DNA of 64,000 nucleotides from JAIBJN01 sp963775395 (GTDB taxonomy: Bacteria > Actinomycetota > Thermoleophilia > Gaiellales > Gaiellaceae), in NCBI GenBank assembly GCA_963775395.1, contig CAVZIX010000018.1:1-64000 (forward strand), given 5' to 3'. Below the pieces are notes generated by a model, which did no database searches, had not been told where the DNA came from, and was given only the letters and a program-made list of their open reading frames with translations. Of the stretch, positions 43,831 to 51,686 are shown piece by piece (position 1 is the first letter of the stretch; every line of letters starts with the position of its first letter). The translations under genes and the position numbers were made by a program.

Positions 43831-44291
43831 AGCTCGACGGCAAGAAGGTGATCGCGCTCGGCGAGCGGGACGGCGTGCCCGGCCCCGCGATTGCCGCGTG
43901 CGTCTCCTCGGCGGGAGCCGAGGTCGTCTTCGTCGAGACGGAGTGTTTCGTCTGAACGGCTGCCGGGGCCATGGACCCGGAGAACCAGGACCGCATCATG
44001 GCCCTGGTCGACGAGCACGGCGCGGGCGACCTCGTGGTCGTCCTCGGCGCAGCCGACCTCGAGTCGCTCGAGGTCGCAGCCGAGACGGTCACGGTGGGAG
44101 ACCCGGCGTACGTCGGTCCATTGGCAGGAGTCCAGTTGGGGCTCCCCGTCGTTCACATCCTCGAAGAGGGCGTCAAGGAGCAGGTCGATGCCGGCGTCTA
44201 CGACGAGCAGGTCGGGCTGCTCGAGATGACCCTGGACGTCGACCAGGTGCGCGAGGCGGCGAGGAAGTTCCCGGGCCGCGACGGCGGCTAG
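43827..44291 (+). CDS. grdA: GrdA-like selenoprotein A, Sec43 at in-frame UGA
   Basis: A 154-residue protein if UGA 43953-43955 is read as selenocysteine: MKLDGKKVIALGERDG at the start, then FVETECFVU43TAAGAMDPENQ, continuing to LVDEHGAGDLVVVLGAADLE, VGDPAYVGPLAGVQLGLPV and a stop at 44289-44291. The CxxU motif C40-F-V-U43 and surrounding residues are those of GrdA (Sec44 in Clostridium). GrdA carries the carboxymethyl group from protein B to protein C and is re-reduced by thioredoxin. It is the last gene of the operon. Conventional gene calling reports only the part after the UGA (from 43971), missing the active site. Confidence 0.93.
43953..43980 (+). promoter_or_regulatory. Sec UGA of grdA with candidate SECIS hairpin
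   Basis: Seven bases after UGA 43953-43955, CCGGG (43963-43967) pairs exactly with CCCGG (43976-43980) around the 8-base loop GCCATGGA. Position, stem and a G in the loop fit a bacterial SECIS recognised by SelB. Confidence 0.65.
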
Positions 44292-44466
44292 CCGCGCGGC
44301 CCGGGGAGAGGTCGCGCCCGGGTCGGCATCGGGTGGAGCCCGCCTCGTCCCTGGTCCGACCTTCTATCTCTAGGGGCACCCCGCCCTCCACCCGCTTTCG
44401 AGCGTAACGCCGGAATCCGCGCGCGTGGCGCGCGAAACGTGTCGACAGCGCAACAGGTTCTCCGAT

Positions 44467-45225
44467 TCAGCGCGGCTCGGGGTCCGGCGCGGACTCCTCT
44501 TCGGCCATGAACTTGACGAACACGACCGCGAAGGCGGCGAAGAACACGATCGCCTCACTCACCGCCATCGCGATGCCGGCGATCTGCTGGTCCTCGAGCG
44601 GCGTCAGGTCGCGCAGGCGCGGTGCAGCGACGTAGAAGTCGTAGAGCGGCTCGGTGAGGAGAGCGAGCAGGAGGCCGAGCGGGCTCGCGAAGACGAAGGC
44701 GATGAAGATGTAGGCGGCCTTCGCGCCCGACGAGAGGGCGCGGGGCGCGCTGTGCACCACGGGCCACCAGAGAAAGAAGCCGGTCACGAGATATGTGAGG
44801 TGCTCCAGGTGCAGGAGCGCGTGGTGCTCGAGGGCGGTGTCGTAGGCCGCGGGGATGTGCCACACGACATAGCCGCCGAGCCACAGCGGCAGCGCGATCG
44901 CCGGCGCGCTCAGGAGGCGAATCACGCGCACGCGCGCGAGAGACTCGGCCAGGGACGGCGGGAGGCTGGCGACCAGAAGAAGCGGGATCCACTCGGCGAG
45001 CGCGACGTTCTGGACGAGGTGAGCCGTGAGGAGGTAGTGGAGCGCAAGCGTCCCGAGCGGCGTGACGGACACTGCGAGGAACAGGACGACCGCCGCGACG
45101 AAGCATGCCGCCCGGACCCTTGACGGTCGATGCCTGCGGGCCGCGACCAGATAGGCGGTCGTCAGGACGGCGACGGCGGCGAGCTCGACCCACGCCGTTT
45201 GCCAGCTCGACGGCGAGGGCGCCAC
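44467..45225 (-). CDS. ctaG: Cytochrome c oxidase assembly protein, CtaG (caa3-type) family
   Basis: A 252-residue membrane protein with seven or so helices. It shows family features such as LHYLLTAHLVQNVALAEWIP, GGYVVWHIPAAYDTALEHH, LLHLEHLTYLVTGFFLWWPV and PLEDQQIAGIAM. This CtaG type assists copper insertion or assembly of caa3-type terminal oxidases, implying aerobic respiration. GTG start at 45225. No oxidase subunit genes lie in the window; a small membrane gene lies upstream on the same strand (gap of 40 bp). Confidence 0.85.
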   Translation of the reverse strand: MAPSPSSWQTAWVELAAVAVLTTAYLVAARRHRPSRVRAACFVAAVVLFLAVSVTPLGTLALHYLLTAHLVQNVALAEWIPLLLVASLPPSLAESLARVRVIRLLSAPAIALPLWLGGYVVWHIPAAYDTALEHHALLHLEHLTYLVTGFFLWWPVVHSAPRALSSGAKAAYIFIAFVFASPLGLLLALLTEPLYDFYVAAPRLRDLTPLEDQQIAGIAMAVSEAIVFFAAFAVVFVKFMAEEESAPDPEPR

Positions 45226-45265
45226 GACGCCCCGAAGGATACGGGCGCGGGCGCCCTGCGCGTGA

Positions 45266-45640
45266 CTAGATCAGCCAGGGATCGACGTAGGCCGGATCCT
45301 TGCGGGCGAGCCAGTTGCGTACGTAGATGCCGCCTGCGACCAGCGGGATCCCCGGGAAGGCCGTGAGGAGCACGACCGTCGCCCAGAGTGCCGATGGGAG
45401 TCCGCCTGCGATCGCCGCGACCACGACGGGGACACCCGTGAAATAGAGCGCCTTCCAGTCGTCGACGACGTAGCCGAGGCCGAAATGCACGACGAGCGGT
45501 ACCAGCAGGAGCACAAGCACCGCGACCGCAGGCAGCGACGTCTCCGTCGCGGCGAAGAAGACGATCCAGGCCGTCATGGCCGTGCAGTAGACGAGGATGG
45601 CCTCGCGCGGTGTGAGCTCGTTGATCCGTTCGAGAGTCAC
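45266..45640 (-). CDS. Small hypothetical membrane protein
   Basis: A 124-residue protein with four hydrophobic segments (REAILVYCTAMTAWIVFFA, VAVLVLLLVPLVVHFGLGYV, YFTGVPVVVAAIAGG and LWATVVLLTAFPGIPLVAGG), ending WLARKDPAYVDPWLI. Family not recognised. GTG 45640 is preferred over the longer frame to 45727: GGAGGGGAG lies eight bases upstream. It probably forms an operon with ctaG, so a role linked to respiration is possible but unproven. Confidence 0.65.
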   Translation of the reverse strand: MTLERINELTPREAILVYCTAMTAWIVFFAATETSLPAVAVLVLLLVPLVVHFGLGYVVDDWKALYFTGVPVVVAAIAGGLPSALWATVVLLTAFPGIPLVAGGIYVRNWLARKDPAYVDPWLI

Positions 45641-45768
45641 TCGACTCCCCTCCGTCCAAAGGCGTTGCCGCGCCGCCTGTTTGAGAATGCTTTGACCGCA
45701 TGATCGCGGCTCCTCCGGCCCCCGCATATCCCCTGTTCGGGGAACCGGCTATCGTTGGCGGGGAGCCT

Positions 45769-45839
<71 letters not shown>

Positions 45840-46335
45840 CCTGGATCGTTCGCCGTTCAGTTCTCAGGATGCCGCCGAGGGACCTCTGTCGGCGATGACC
45901 GCGTCGCAGCCACCACACCCAAGCCTCTGTGAGCTGACGTTGATTCGTATCAGCGGCGACTATGAGGATCCGGCCGAGGACCCATTGTTTCGCGCTTCTG
46001 CGAGGAGCTCTGCCCCTTCGTTGATCGTCCGAACAGCCTCTGCCAGTCCTTGTCTGGAATCTCCTGAGCGTGTCGATGCCGCGCGGGATGGCCGCGTGGA
46101 GCTTCCCACCGGCAGGGCGCGCGCAGCTGAAGTCGGCGCCGTCAGCCCGGCCGGCGCAAGCACCATGGTCGCTTCGATCTTCAAGAGCGGTATGCCGAGC
46201 AAGCGGGCACGGATACAGGCCTCGACGAGGACTCCGTCCGAGAGGCGTTTTCCTGGATCGGGAACGGCTGTTAGCCCGGCCGGAACTCTTGTCTGCGACG
46301 ATCTAGGCATCGCTCAGGCCCGGCATCTGTGAGGG
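45840..46335. other. Gene-poor stretch behind tRNA-Gly
   Basis: About 500 bp without a convincing gene. Open frames exist on both strands (45895-46332 plus; 45960-46310 minus, beginning MPRSSQTRVPAGLTAVPD), but neither matches a family I know and both have weak codon bias. The minus frame, with an amphipathic middle (VLVEACIRARLLGIPLLKIE), is the more protein-like. No integrase or direct repeat of the tRNA 3-prime end was seen, so an integrated element is not supported. Confidence 0.35.
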
Positions 46336-46536
46336 TCAGGAATCATGACCCTCGGTGCGCCGCCGGAGCGATGAGATGCGGGCGCTTCCGGCCGTCAGGG
46401 CGGTGAGGCCGCCGGCGATCAGCCCAGCTTTGAGAAGCCGCCTGCTCTTGGTCAGGCGGTCGCGCAGCTCGCCGAGTGAATCGCTTGCCGAATCGATGAG
46501 TCGCTCCCGTTGGCGTTTCCTCTTGAAGATTCTCAT
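46336..46536 (-). CDS. Small basic protein with one membrane helix
   Basis: A 66-residue protein: a very basic N-terminus (MRIFKRKRQRERL), a helical segment SDSLGELRDRLTKSRRLLKA, a hydrophobic stretch GLIAGGLTALTAGSARISSL and a basic tail RRRTEG. The layout suggests membrane association. It is followed upstream by the coiled-coil gene 15 bp away on the same strand. Function unknown. Confidence 0.6.
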   Translation of the reverse strand: MRIFKRKRQRERLIDSASDSLGELRDRLTKSRRLLKAGLIAGGLTALTAGSARISSLRRRTEGHDS

Positions 46537-46550
46537 CCAGGTTCTCCCGT

Positions 46551-47390
46551 TCAGCGTTTGCGGGAGGCCCTCGTGATTGCCTGGACGAGTTCGCCCTTGG
46601 TCATGCTCGACCGTCCTTGGATACCCATGCTGGCTGCAAGCTCGACCAGTTCGGGCTTGTTGTAGGACTTCAAGCCGCCGTTCGCGGTATCCCGTTTGAG
46701 CTCGCGTGCGGCATGCTTTGCAGCTGCCGCTAGGTGGTCGCGGAGTTCTTCGGTCTCCCCGATCCGCGCCTCCGCGTCGCTCGCTTGCTGATTCGCTTCG
46801 GCGGCGAGCTGCTTCGCCTGGCGATTGGCCTCCTCGGCTGCGGCGCGAGCGGCCTGAGCCGCCTCGTCCGCCAGCCGCTTGGCTTCGGCGAGTGCCTCAG
46901 TAGCATCCTCGACGAGCTCTTCGGCGCGTTGTTGCGCCTCCTCGGCGTCAAGGTGCGCTTCCTCGATCTCCTCGTCAATTTCGTCCTGGACTTCCTTCCG
47001 ATCCTCTGCTGCATCCGCTTCGGCAGCCTGGCGCTCTCGCCGCACGAACTCGTTGGCGGCCTTCTGAGCCTCGGCCACACGCTCCTTCACGTCCCGACTC
47101 GTCTCGCGCTCCACCTCCGTCATTCGTGCGCGACCACGCTCGCTGACCTGCCGAGCGTAGGCAGCGCGAGCCTTGGACTCCCGCGCCGCCTCGAGGGCGC
47201 GCTCTTCGGCTTCCCGAGCACGCTCGGCGGCCTCCTGTGCACGCCTCGCCCGCATCTCGACTGAGTCCCCGCCGAAGGGCGCAGCGTCCGCCACGGCCGC
47301 AGCGGGCTTCACGGCCTGGGCAAGCAGCCAGGCAGAGTTGGACGGCATGTCACGCAGACCAGTTCGCATTCGCTCCAACAACAACATCAA
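46551..47390 (-). CDS. Ala/Glu-rich coiled-coil protein with C-terminal SAP/Rho-N-like domain
   Basis: A 279-residue protein. Residues ~45-225 are a nearly continuous Ala/Glu/Arg-rich helix (RAQEAAERAREAEERALEAA and similar), strongly coiled-coil in character. The last ~40 residues, YNKPELVELAASMGIQGRSS followed by MTKGELVQAITRASRKR, have the helix-extended-helix pattern of SAP or Rho N-terminal domains, which bind nucleic acid. A nucleoid- or RNA-associated structural role is inferred from this. ATG 47390 or the next codon. Same strand as the two neighbouring small genes. Confidence 0.7.
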   Translation of the reverse strand: MMLLLERMRTGLRDMPSNSAWLLAQAVKPAAAVADAAPFGGDSVEMRARRAQEAAERAREAEERALEAARESKARAAYARQVSERGRARMTEVERETSRDVKERVAEAQKAANEFVRRERQAAEADAAEDRKEVQDEIDEEIEEAHLDAEEAQQRAEELVEDATEALAEAKRLADEAAQAARAAAEEANRQAKQLAAEANQQASDAEARIGETEELRDHLAAAAKHAARELKRDTANGGLKSYNKPELVELAASMGIQGRSSMTKGELVQAITRASRKR

Positions 47391-47463
47391 CCCCTTTGCG
47401 TCCTCGATGCGCGGGAACTACCCCTCCTCTTCAGCAGGCGCGGCCCCGCGCGTGCTTCGCGGT

Positions 47464-47817
47464 TCAGCGGGCAGCCTTGGTCTTGGTGCTGCGACGCCGG
47501 TTCCCGCTTCGGCGTGTCGTGCTGCTGGTCGAACGGCGCCCGTTGCCGCTCGAGCTCGTGGCTCCCTGGACACGGCTCATGAGCTCGTCCGGCAGGTCGG
47601 ACGCGCGAACCCGCACTTCCTTCACGACGTCGGAGGCCCGCCGCGCGAACGCTCCACTGGTAGTGAGGGCGTACAGGCCGGCACCGGCTGCCGGGAGAAA
47701 CAGCCAGCGTGCACGCGGCCCTCTCCGCACGTCCTTGCCCTGGGCCGCGTCAGCCACGTTCGCGAGTCGCTCGCCGGCTTCGATCATCTGCTCCGAGAAC
47801 TTCTTGATGCTCGCCAT
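47464..47817 (-). CDS. Small basic protein with possible membrane helix and Ser/Arg tail
   Basis: A 117-residue protein: amphipathic N-terminus MASIKKFSEQMIEAGERLAN, a short hydrophobic segment WLFLPAAGAGLYALTTSGAF, a helical middle ASDVVKEVRVRASDLPDELM, and a low-complexity Ser/Thr/Arg/Lys tail from about residue 85. The tail resembles the basic tails of nucleoid proteins. Family not recognised. ATG 47817, divergent from the carboxypeptidase gene. Confidence 0.6.
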   Translation of the reverse strand: MASIKKFSEQMIEAGERLANVADAAQGKDVRRGPRARWLFLPAAGAGLYALTTSGAFARRASDVVKEVRVRASDLPDELMSRVQGATSSSGNGRRSTSSTTRRSGNRRRSTKTKAAR

Positions 47818-47997
47818 CTTTTGACCCCTTCATGTCGATATCTGGTTCCCAGAGGTCATTCCCATCCTCTGGGCGTGGAAACCTGTCCCCGAGCGGCTCG
47901 GCGCCTAAACCCCGGCAGTTGACCTGAGGGGCCAAAAAGTGATCTCATTTGCCCTTCGTACTGTTGCCGGGCAATAGGGAGAGAGAGGCAGGTCACT

Positions 47998-50814
47998 ATG
48001 CGTTGGAGGGGGACGTGGCGAGTGCTGCTCGCCATTTCGGTGATCGCGCTGGCCATAACAGGTGGCGCGGCGGCGCAGGCTGACGAAGGCGGCGGGATCA
48101 ATCTGACCGTCGAAGACAGCCTCGTCGAGGTCAATGTGTCGAGCAAGGCTGCGGCACTTCAGCTTCAGAAGAGCGCCGAAGACTTCGGCGTCGAGTTCAA
48201 CGACCACTATCTGAGGAACAACCACGACGGCACCTTCACGGTGACCGTCTTCGCCTCCGAGGCCGAGCTCGATGCCCTCGCGGGTGCCGGATATCAGATC
48301 GGCACGACGCTCCAGGGCCCCGGCGCATCGTTCGAGTCGCTCTCCGAGATGAACTCGGCGCGGGCCCTCGAGGCGAAGTCCGGTGAGGCGGCCCTCGGCG
48401 ATCCGCCGGTGATCGCGGACGACGACGAGCTCGTCATCCTGCGGGCGGACTACTTCGAGAACTACGCGGGCCGGTATCTGTCCGTCGAGGCCAAGGACCG
48501 CCTGGGCGGCGCCGCGCCTTCCGGCAGCACCTATGTCGGCCCGGCCGTGTCGGTCTCCTGGAACACGGGGGCAGGTACCCCGATCGACCAGGGCCCGCGG
48601 CCGATGAACGTCAACATCGATCCGGACACGACGCCCGATACCTACATCGAGCATCGGATCCTCATCCGCATCGGCAACGTCGGCGAAGGTGCCGGCGCGC
48701 CGACGAAGATCCGCCTCGGATCCAGCACGGGCGCGAGCCTCGAGGGCGACGTCTCAACGTGGCTCGGCAGCGGCGTTCCGCCGGCGGTTCCGGGCTACCT
48801 GTCCGACTTCACGACGCGGTACATGGACCCGACCGAGGTCAGGGCCCGCTTCTTCGCGCTGGCCGACGAGTACTCGAACCTCGCGGAGCTCGTGACACTG
48901 CCGTACAAGACGAACGGCTATCAGCGCAAGGCGCAGGCCAATATGGCCGGCTCCACCACGCCGGGCGGGACCCCGACTGCTCCGGGCAGTGCACCGCCCG
49001 GCTCGCAGACCGGCGCGACGGTCGTTCTCACGTCCCGTGCGTGGGGCCACGAGGGCGGCAACGACATCACGGCCGAGTTCCTGAACCCGGGCGTGCCCAA
49101 CGCGCCGCTCACGGTCGGCATGATCGGGAACGACCTCTCGGTCAGCCTCGCCACCGACGCGCTCGGTGCGCTCTCGAGCACGGCCGCCCAGGTCGTTGCG
49201 GCGATCAACGCTCACGCGGGTGCGAACGCGAAGCTCGTCGCGCTCACGTACCGCGGAAACGCCGGCGCCGGCATCGTGCAGGCCCGGCCGAAGGTGAACC
49301 TGTCCGACTTCCTGCTCGCGCCGGCCCACGTGCAGCGCGGTCAGTTCGAGATCAGCGCCCTGCGCATCGGCAAGCGGCGCGACGGAAAGAACACCGGCGT
49401 CTTCCTCTACTGCCAGCAGCACGCCCGCGAGTGGGCGACGCCGCTGACGTGCCTGGAGACCGCCGAGCAGCTGCTCCAGAACTACGCCCTCGATCCGAAC
49501 ATCAAGCGGCTCGTGGACAACCTGGAGATCTTCATCCTGCCGGCCTCGAACCCGGACGGCTCCCACTACTCGATGTACGACTTCGCTAGCCAGCGACGCA
49601 ACATGACGAACCACTGCGTCAACGGCGGCAAGGTGACCGACGACCCGAACGCGGCCAACTTCTGGACGCCGCGTACGAACCCGTCGACCGGTCTCCCGTA
49701 CACGAACACCGATCCCGCCTCGCGGAACGCGTGGGGCGTGGACAACAACCGCAACAACACGGTCGGAACGCTTTTCGACGGGTACATCGGCGCGTCGCAC
49801 TCGTGCACCAGCGACACGTACACCGGCCCGTCCGAGGCGTCCGAGCCGGAGATCAAGAACGAGCTGTGGGTTGCTGACACGTTCACGAACATCAAGTTCT
49901 CGAACAACATCCACAGCTTCGGCGGCTACTTCATGTGGGCGCCGGGCACGTACCTCCCCGACCGGAGCGAGGGCGTCGCCGTCCACGCGAACATCGGCAT
50001 CGAGAAGTACTTCTTCGAGGCCGGCGACCGGATCCTCAACCGGATCAAGTCGGTGCGTGGAACGGTCATCCTCCCGGAGCGGACCGGTCCGATCGCGGAC
50101 GTCCTCTACTCGGCGGCGGGTAACAGCGCCGACGAGCACTGGTACAACCGCGGCGTGATCGCGTACAGCTTCGAGACGGGCGCCGATCGGTTCGGCACCA
50201 CGCTGTCCATCGACGCACCGGCGGGAGCGACGCAGCTCCGCGTCAGCAGCCGCAACAACTTCGTGGTCGGTGACATCGTCAAGGTCGACTGGGGCACCGC
50301 GAACGAAGAGGTTCGGAGGGTCGTGGCGATCGCCAACCCGACCAACCCGCCGAGCCCGGCTCCGAACATCACGCTGGACGCACCGCTGGCGCTCCCGCAC
50401 ACGATCGGCACGTGGATCGCCGGCGGCAACGTGCAGAACGGCGTCAACTTCCAGCCGGACTACGCAAGAGAGGGCAAGTTCGAGGCGCTCGAGTTCTCGG
50501 CCGGCAACGTCGGCCTCCTCGAGTCGGCCTATCAGTACCACGTGGACAAGCAGCCTCCGCGGGTCAAGATGACCAACGGCGGCTTCAACCGCGGGCCCGT
50601 CTACACCACGTTCCAGTGGGTGAACGAGCCTTCGGTGATCCGCTACACGCTCGACGGTTCGAAGCCCGACCTGAACTCGACGCTCTGGGACTCCTCCGGA
50701 ACGCGCGAGCCGGGCCAGGTGTTCTACATCACGTCTGACACCAAGTTCAGGTGGAGGGCCGAGGACATCAAGGGCAACGTCTCGTTCGGCGAGCAGGAGT
50801 TCACGATCAGGTAG
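47998..50814 (+). CDS. Secreted M14 zinc carboxypeptidase
   Basis: A 938-residue exported enzyme: signal peptide ~1-27 (ending GGAAAQA), an N-terminal propeptide-like region, an M14 peptidase domain split by an insertion (~315-445, GTPTAPGSAPPGSQTGATVV to VNLSDFLLAP), and a C-terminal chitobiase-type beta domain (VIRYTLDGSKPDLNSTLW). Zinc ligands are H475 and E478 in QQHAREW and H639 in NNIHSFGG; the catalytic Glu is E726 in AYSFETG. It removes C-terminal residues from peptides outside the cell. ATG 47998 with AGAGAGAGGCAGG upstream; a strong terminator follows. The very regular codon use suggests high expression. Confidence 0.9.
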   Translation: MRWRGTWRVLLAISVIALAITGGAAAQADEGGGINLTVEDSLVEVNVSSKAAALQLQKSAEDFGVEFNDHYLRNNHDGTFTVTVFASEAELDALAGAGYQIGTTLQGPGASFESLSEMNSARALEAKSGEAALGDPPVIADDDELVILRADYFENYAGRYLSVEAKDRLGGAAPSGSTYVGPAVSVSWNTGAGTPIDQGPRPMNVNIDPDTTPDTYIEHRILIRIGNVGEGAGAPTKIRLGSSTGASLEGDVSTWLGSGVPPAVPGYLSDFTTRYMDPTEVRARFFALADEYSNLAELVTLPYKTNGYQRKAQANMAGSTTPGGTPTAPGSAPPGSQTGATVVLTSRAWGHEGGNDITAEFLNPGVPNAPLTVGMIGNDLSVSLATDALGALSSTAAQVVAAINAHAGANAKLVALTYRGNAGAGIVQARPKVNLSDFLLAPAHVQRGQFEISALRIGKRRDGKNTGVFLYCQQHAREWATPLTCLETAEQLLQNYALDPNIKRLVDNLEIFILPASNPDGSHYSMYDFASQRRNMTNHCVNGGKVTDDPNAANFWTPRTNPSTGLPYTNTDPASRNAWGVDNNRNNTVGTLFDGYIGASHSCTSDTYTGPSEASEPEIKNELWVADTFTNIKFSNNIHSFGGYFMWAPGTYLPDRSEGVAVHANIGIEKYFFEAGDRILNRIKSVRGTVILPERTGPIADVLYSAAGNSADEHWYNRGVIAYSFETGADRFGTTLSIDAPAGATQLRVSSRNNFVVGDIVKVDWGTANEEVRRVVAIANPTNPPSPAPNITLDAPLALPHTIGTWIAGGNVQNGVNFQPDYAREGKFEALEFSAGNVGLLESAYQYHVDKQPPRVKMTNGGFNRGPVYTTFQWVNEPSVIRYTLDGSKPDLNSTLWDSSGTREPGQVFYITSDTKFRWRAEDIKGNVSFGEQEFTIR

Positions 50815-50836
50815 CAGCGATCGAGACCGAAAGTGG

Positions 50837-50870
50837 ACGAGCGGCTCCCTCGGGGAGCCGCTCGTTCTTT
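50837..50870 (+). terminator. Strong Rho-independent terminator after the carboxypeptidase
   Basis: A 13-bp exact stem, ACGAGCGGCTCCC (50837-50849) with GGGAGCCGCTCGT (50853-50865), a 3-base loop, then TTCTTT. It may also terminate the convergent dioxygenase gene ending at 50877. Confidence 0.8.
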
Positions 50871-50876
50871 CGGCAG

Positions 50877-51587
50877 CTACGCGCGCTGCACGCCGAGGGT
50901 GACCGTGCCTCGGTAGGTCTCGCCGGGCGTCACGGCGACGACGGTCGTGCCGCCGCTCTGGCCGTAGATCCCGTCCGCGTCGTTGGAGGTGTCGGGGGCG
51001 CCGCGGGCCGCGTAGGGATCCGACTCGTAGGCGGCCGCGAGCGTCGCCTCGTCGAAGAAGAGCTGGCCGGTGTGGACGTCGTCGCTCGCGAGGGCGACCT
51101 TCAGGTGGATGTGCACGGCACGGCCGGTGTACCAGCCGGGAAAGATCGTCAGGAACGAGGCGACGCCGTCCGCGCCGGTCATCTGGACGCCGCGGAGAAA
51201 TGTCCCGGAGTCGCCCTCGACGCCGGAGTAGGCGCCCTCAGCGTCGCAGTGCCAGACGTCGACGGCCGCGCCCTCGATCGGCGCACACGAATCTGCGTCG
51301 ACCACCGTGGCGGCGAGCTCGAACGGGACGCCGCGGCGCCCTTCGGTGATGTCGCGCCGGGCGAGGTCGAGGTCGAGGTAGTAGGGACCTTCGGTCAGTT
51401 CGGGCATGAGGACGCAGTCGGCGGCGGCGGCGCCGTCCGTCGCGGCTGCGGTCGTCGCGGGCGCGGTGGCCTGCTCGTCGTCCGCACACCCTGGAAGCAC
51501 CGCCGCGAGCCCGAGCCCGCCGAGCCAGGCGAGCGCTCTGCGTCGGCTGAGCGGGAGGCCCTCCGAGAGGCGTTCGAGGCCGGGCAT
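50877..51587 (-). CDS. Exported intradiol dioxygenase-like protein
   Basis: A 236-residue protein with a twin-arginine/lipoprotein leader (SRRRALAWLGGLGLAAVLPGC, split RRR then lipobox) and an intradiol ring-cleavage dioxygenase fold: ELTEGPYYLDLDLARRDI, DSCAPIEGAAVDVWHCDAEG, AYSGVEG, and GWYTGRAVHIHLKV with the Tyr and two His of the Fe(III) site. Cytoplasmic relatives cleave catechols and protocatechuate. Export and lipid anchoring mark the poorly known extracellular branch. ATG 51587; Tat export would deliver it folded with iron. Confidence 0.85.
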   Translation of the reverse strand: MPGLERLSEGLPLSRRRALAWLGGLGLAAVLPGCADDEQATAPATTAAATDGAAAADCVLMPELTEGPYYLDLDLARRDITEGRRGVPFELAATVVDADSCAPIEGAAVDVWHCDAEGAYSGVEGDSGTFLRGVQMTGADGVASFLTIFPGWYTGRAVHIHLKVALASDDVHTGQLFFDEATLAAAYESDPYAARGAPDTSNDADGIYGQSGGTTVVAVTPGETYRGTVTLGVQRA

Positions 51588-51686
51588 GGAGGTAGTGTCG
51601 CAGCCCGGTCCAAGAAGACCCTAAGAGCCGGCTAAGACCTCCCTGAGAGCCGGTCGCCGTCCGGCGCGTTGGGCACGCTAGCCCCG

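Noticed and set aside
43971..44291. Separate 106-residue gene starting at ATG 43971
   Set aside because: It is GrdA after Sec43; the preceding 42 codons contain the conserved GrdA N-terminus in the same frame and a start coupled to trxA.
47949..47974. TTGCCC/GGGCAA inverted repeat before the carboxypeptidase as an operator
   Set aside because: Six-base arms with a 14-base gap are easily found by chance in this GC-rich region; no second copy was noticed.
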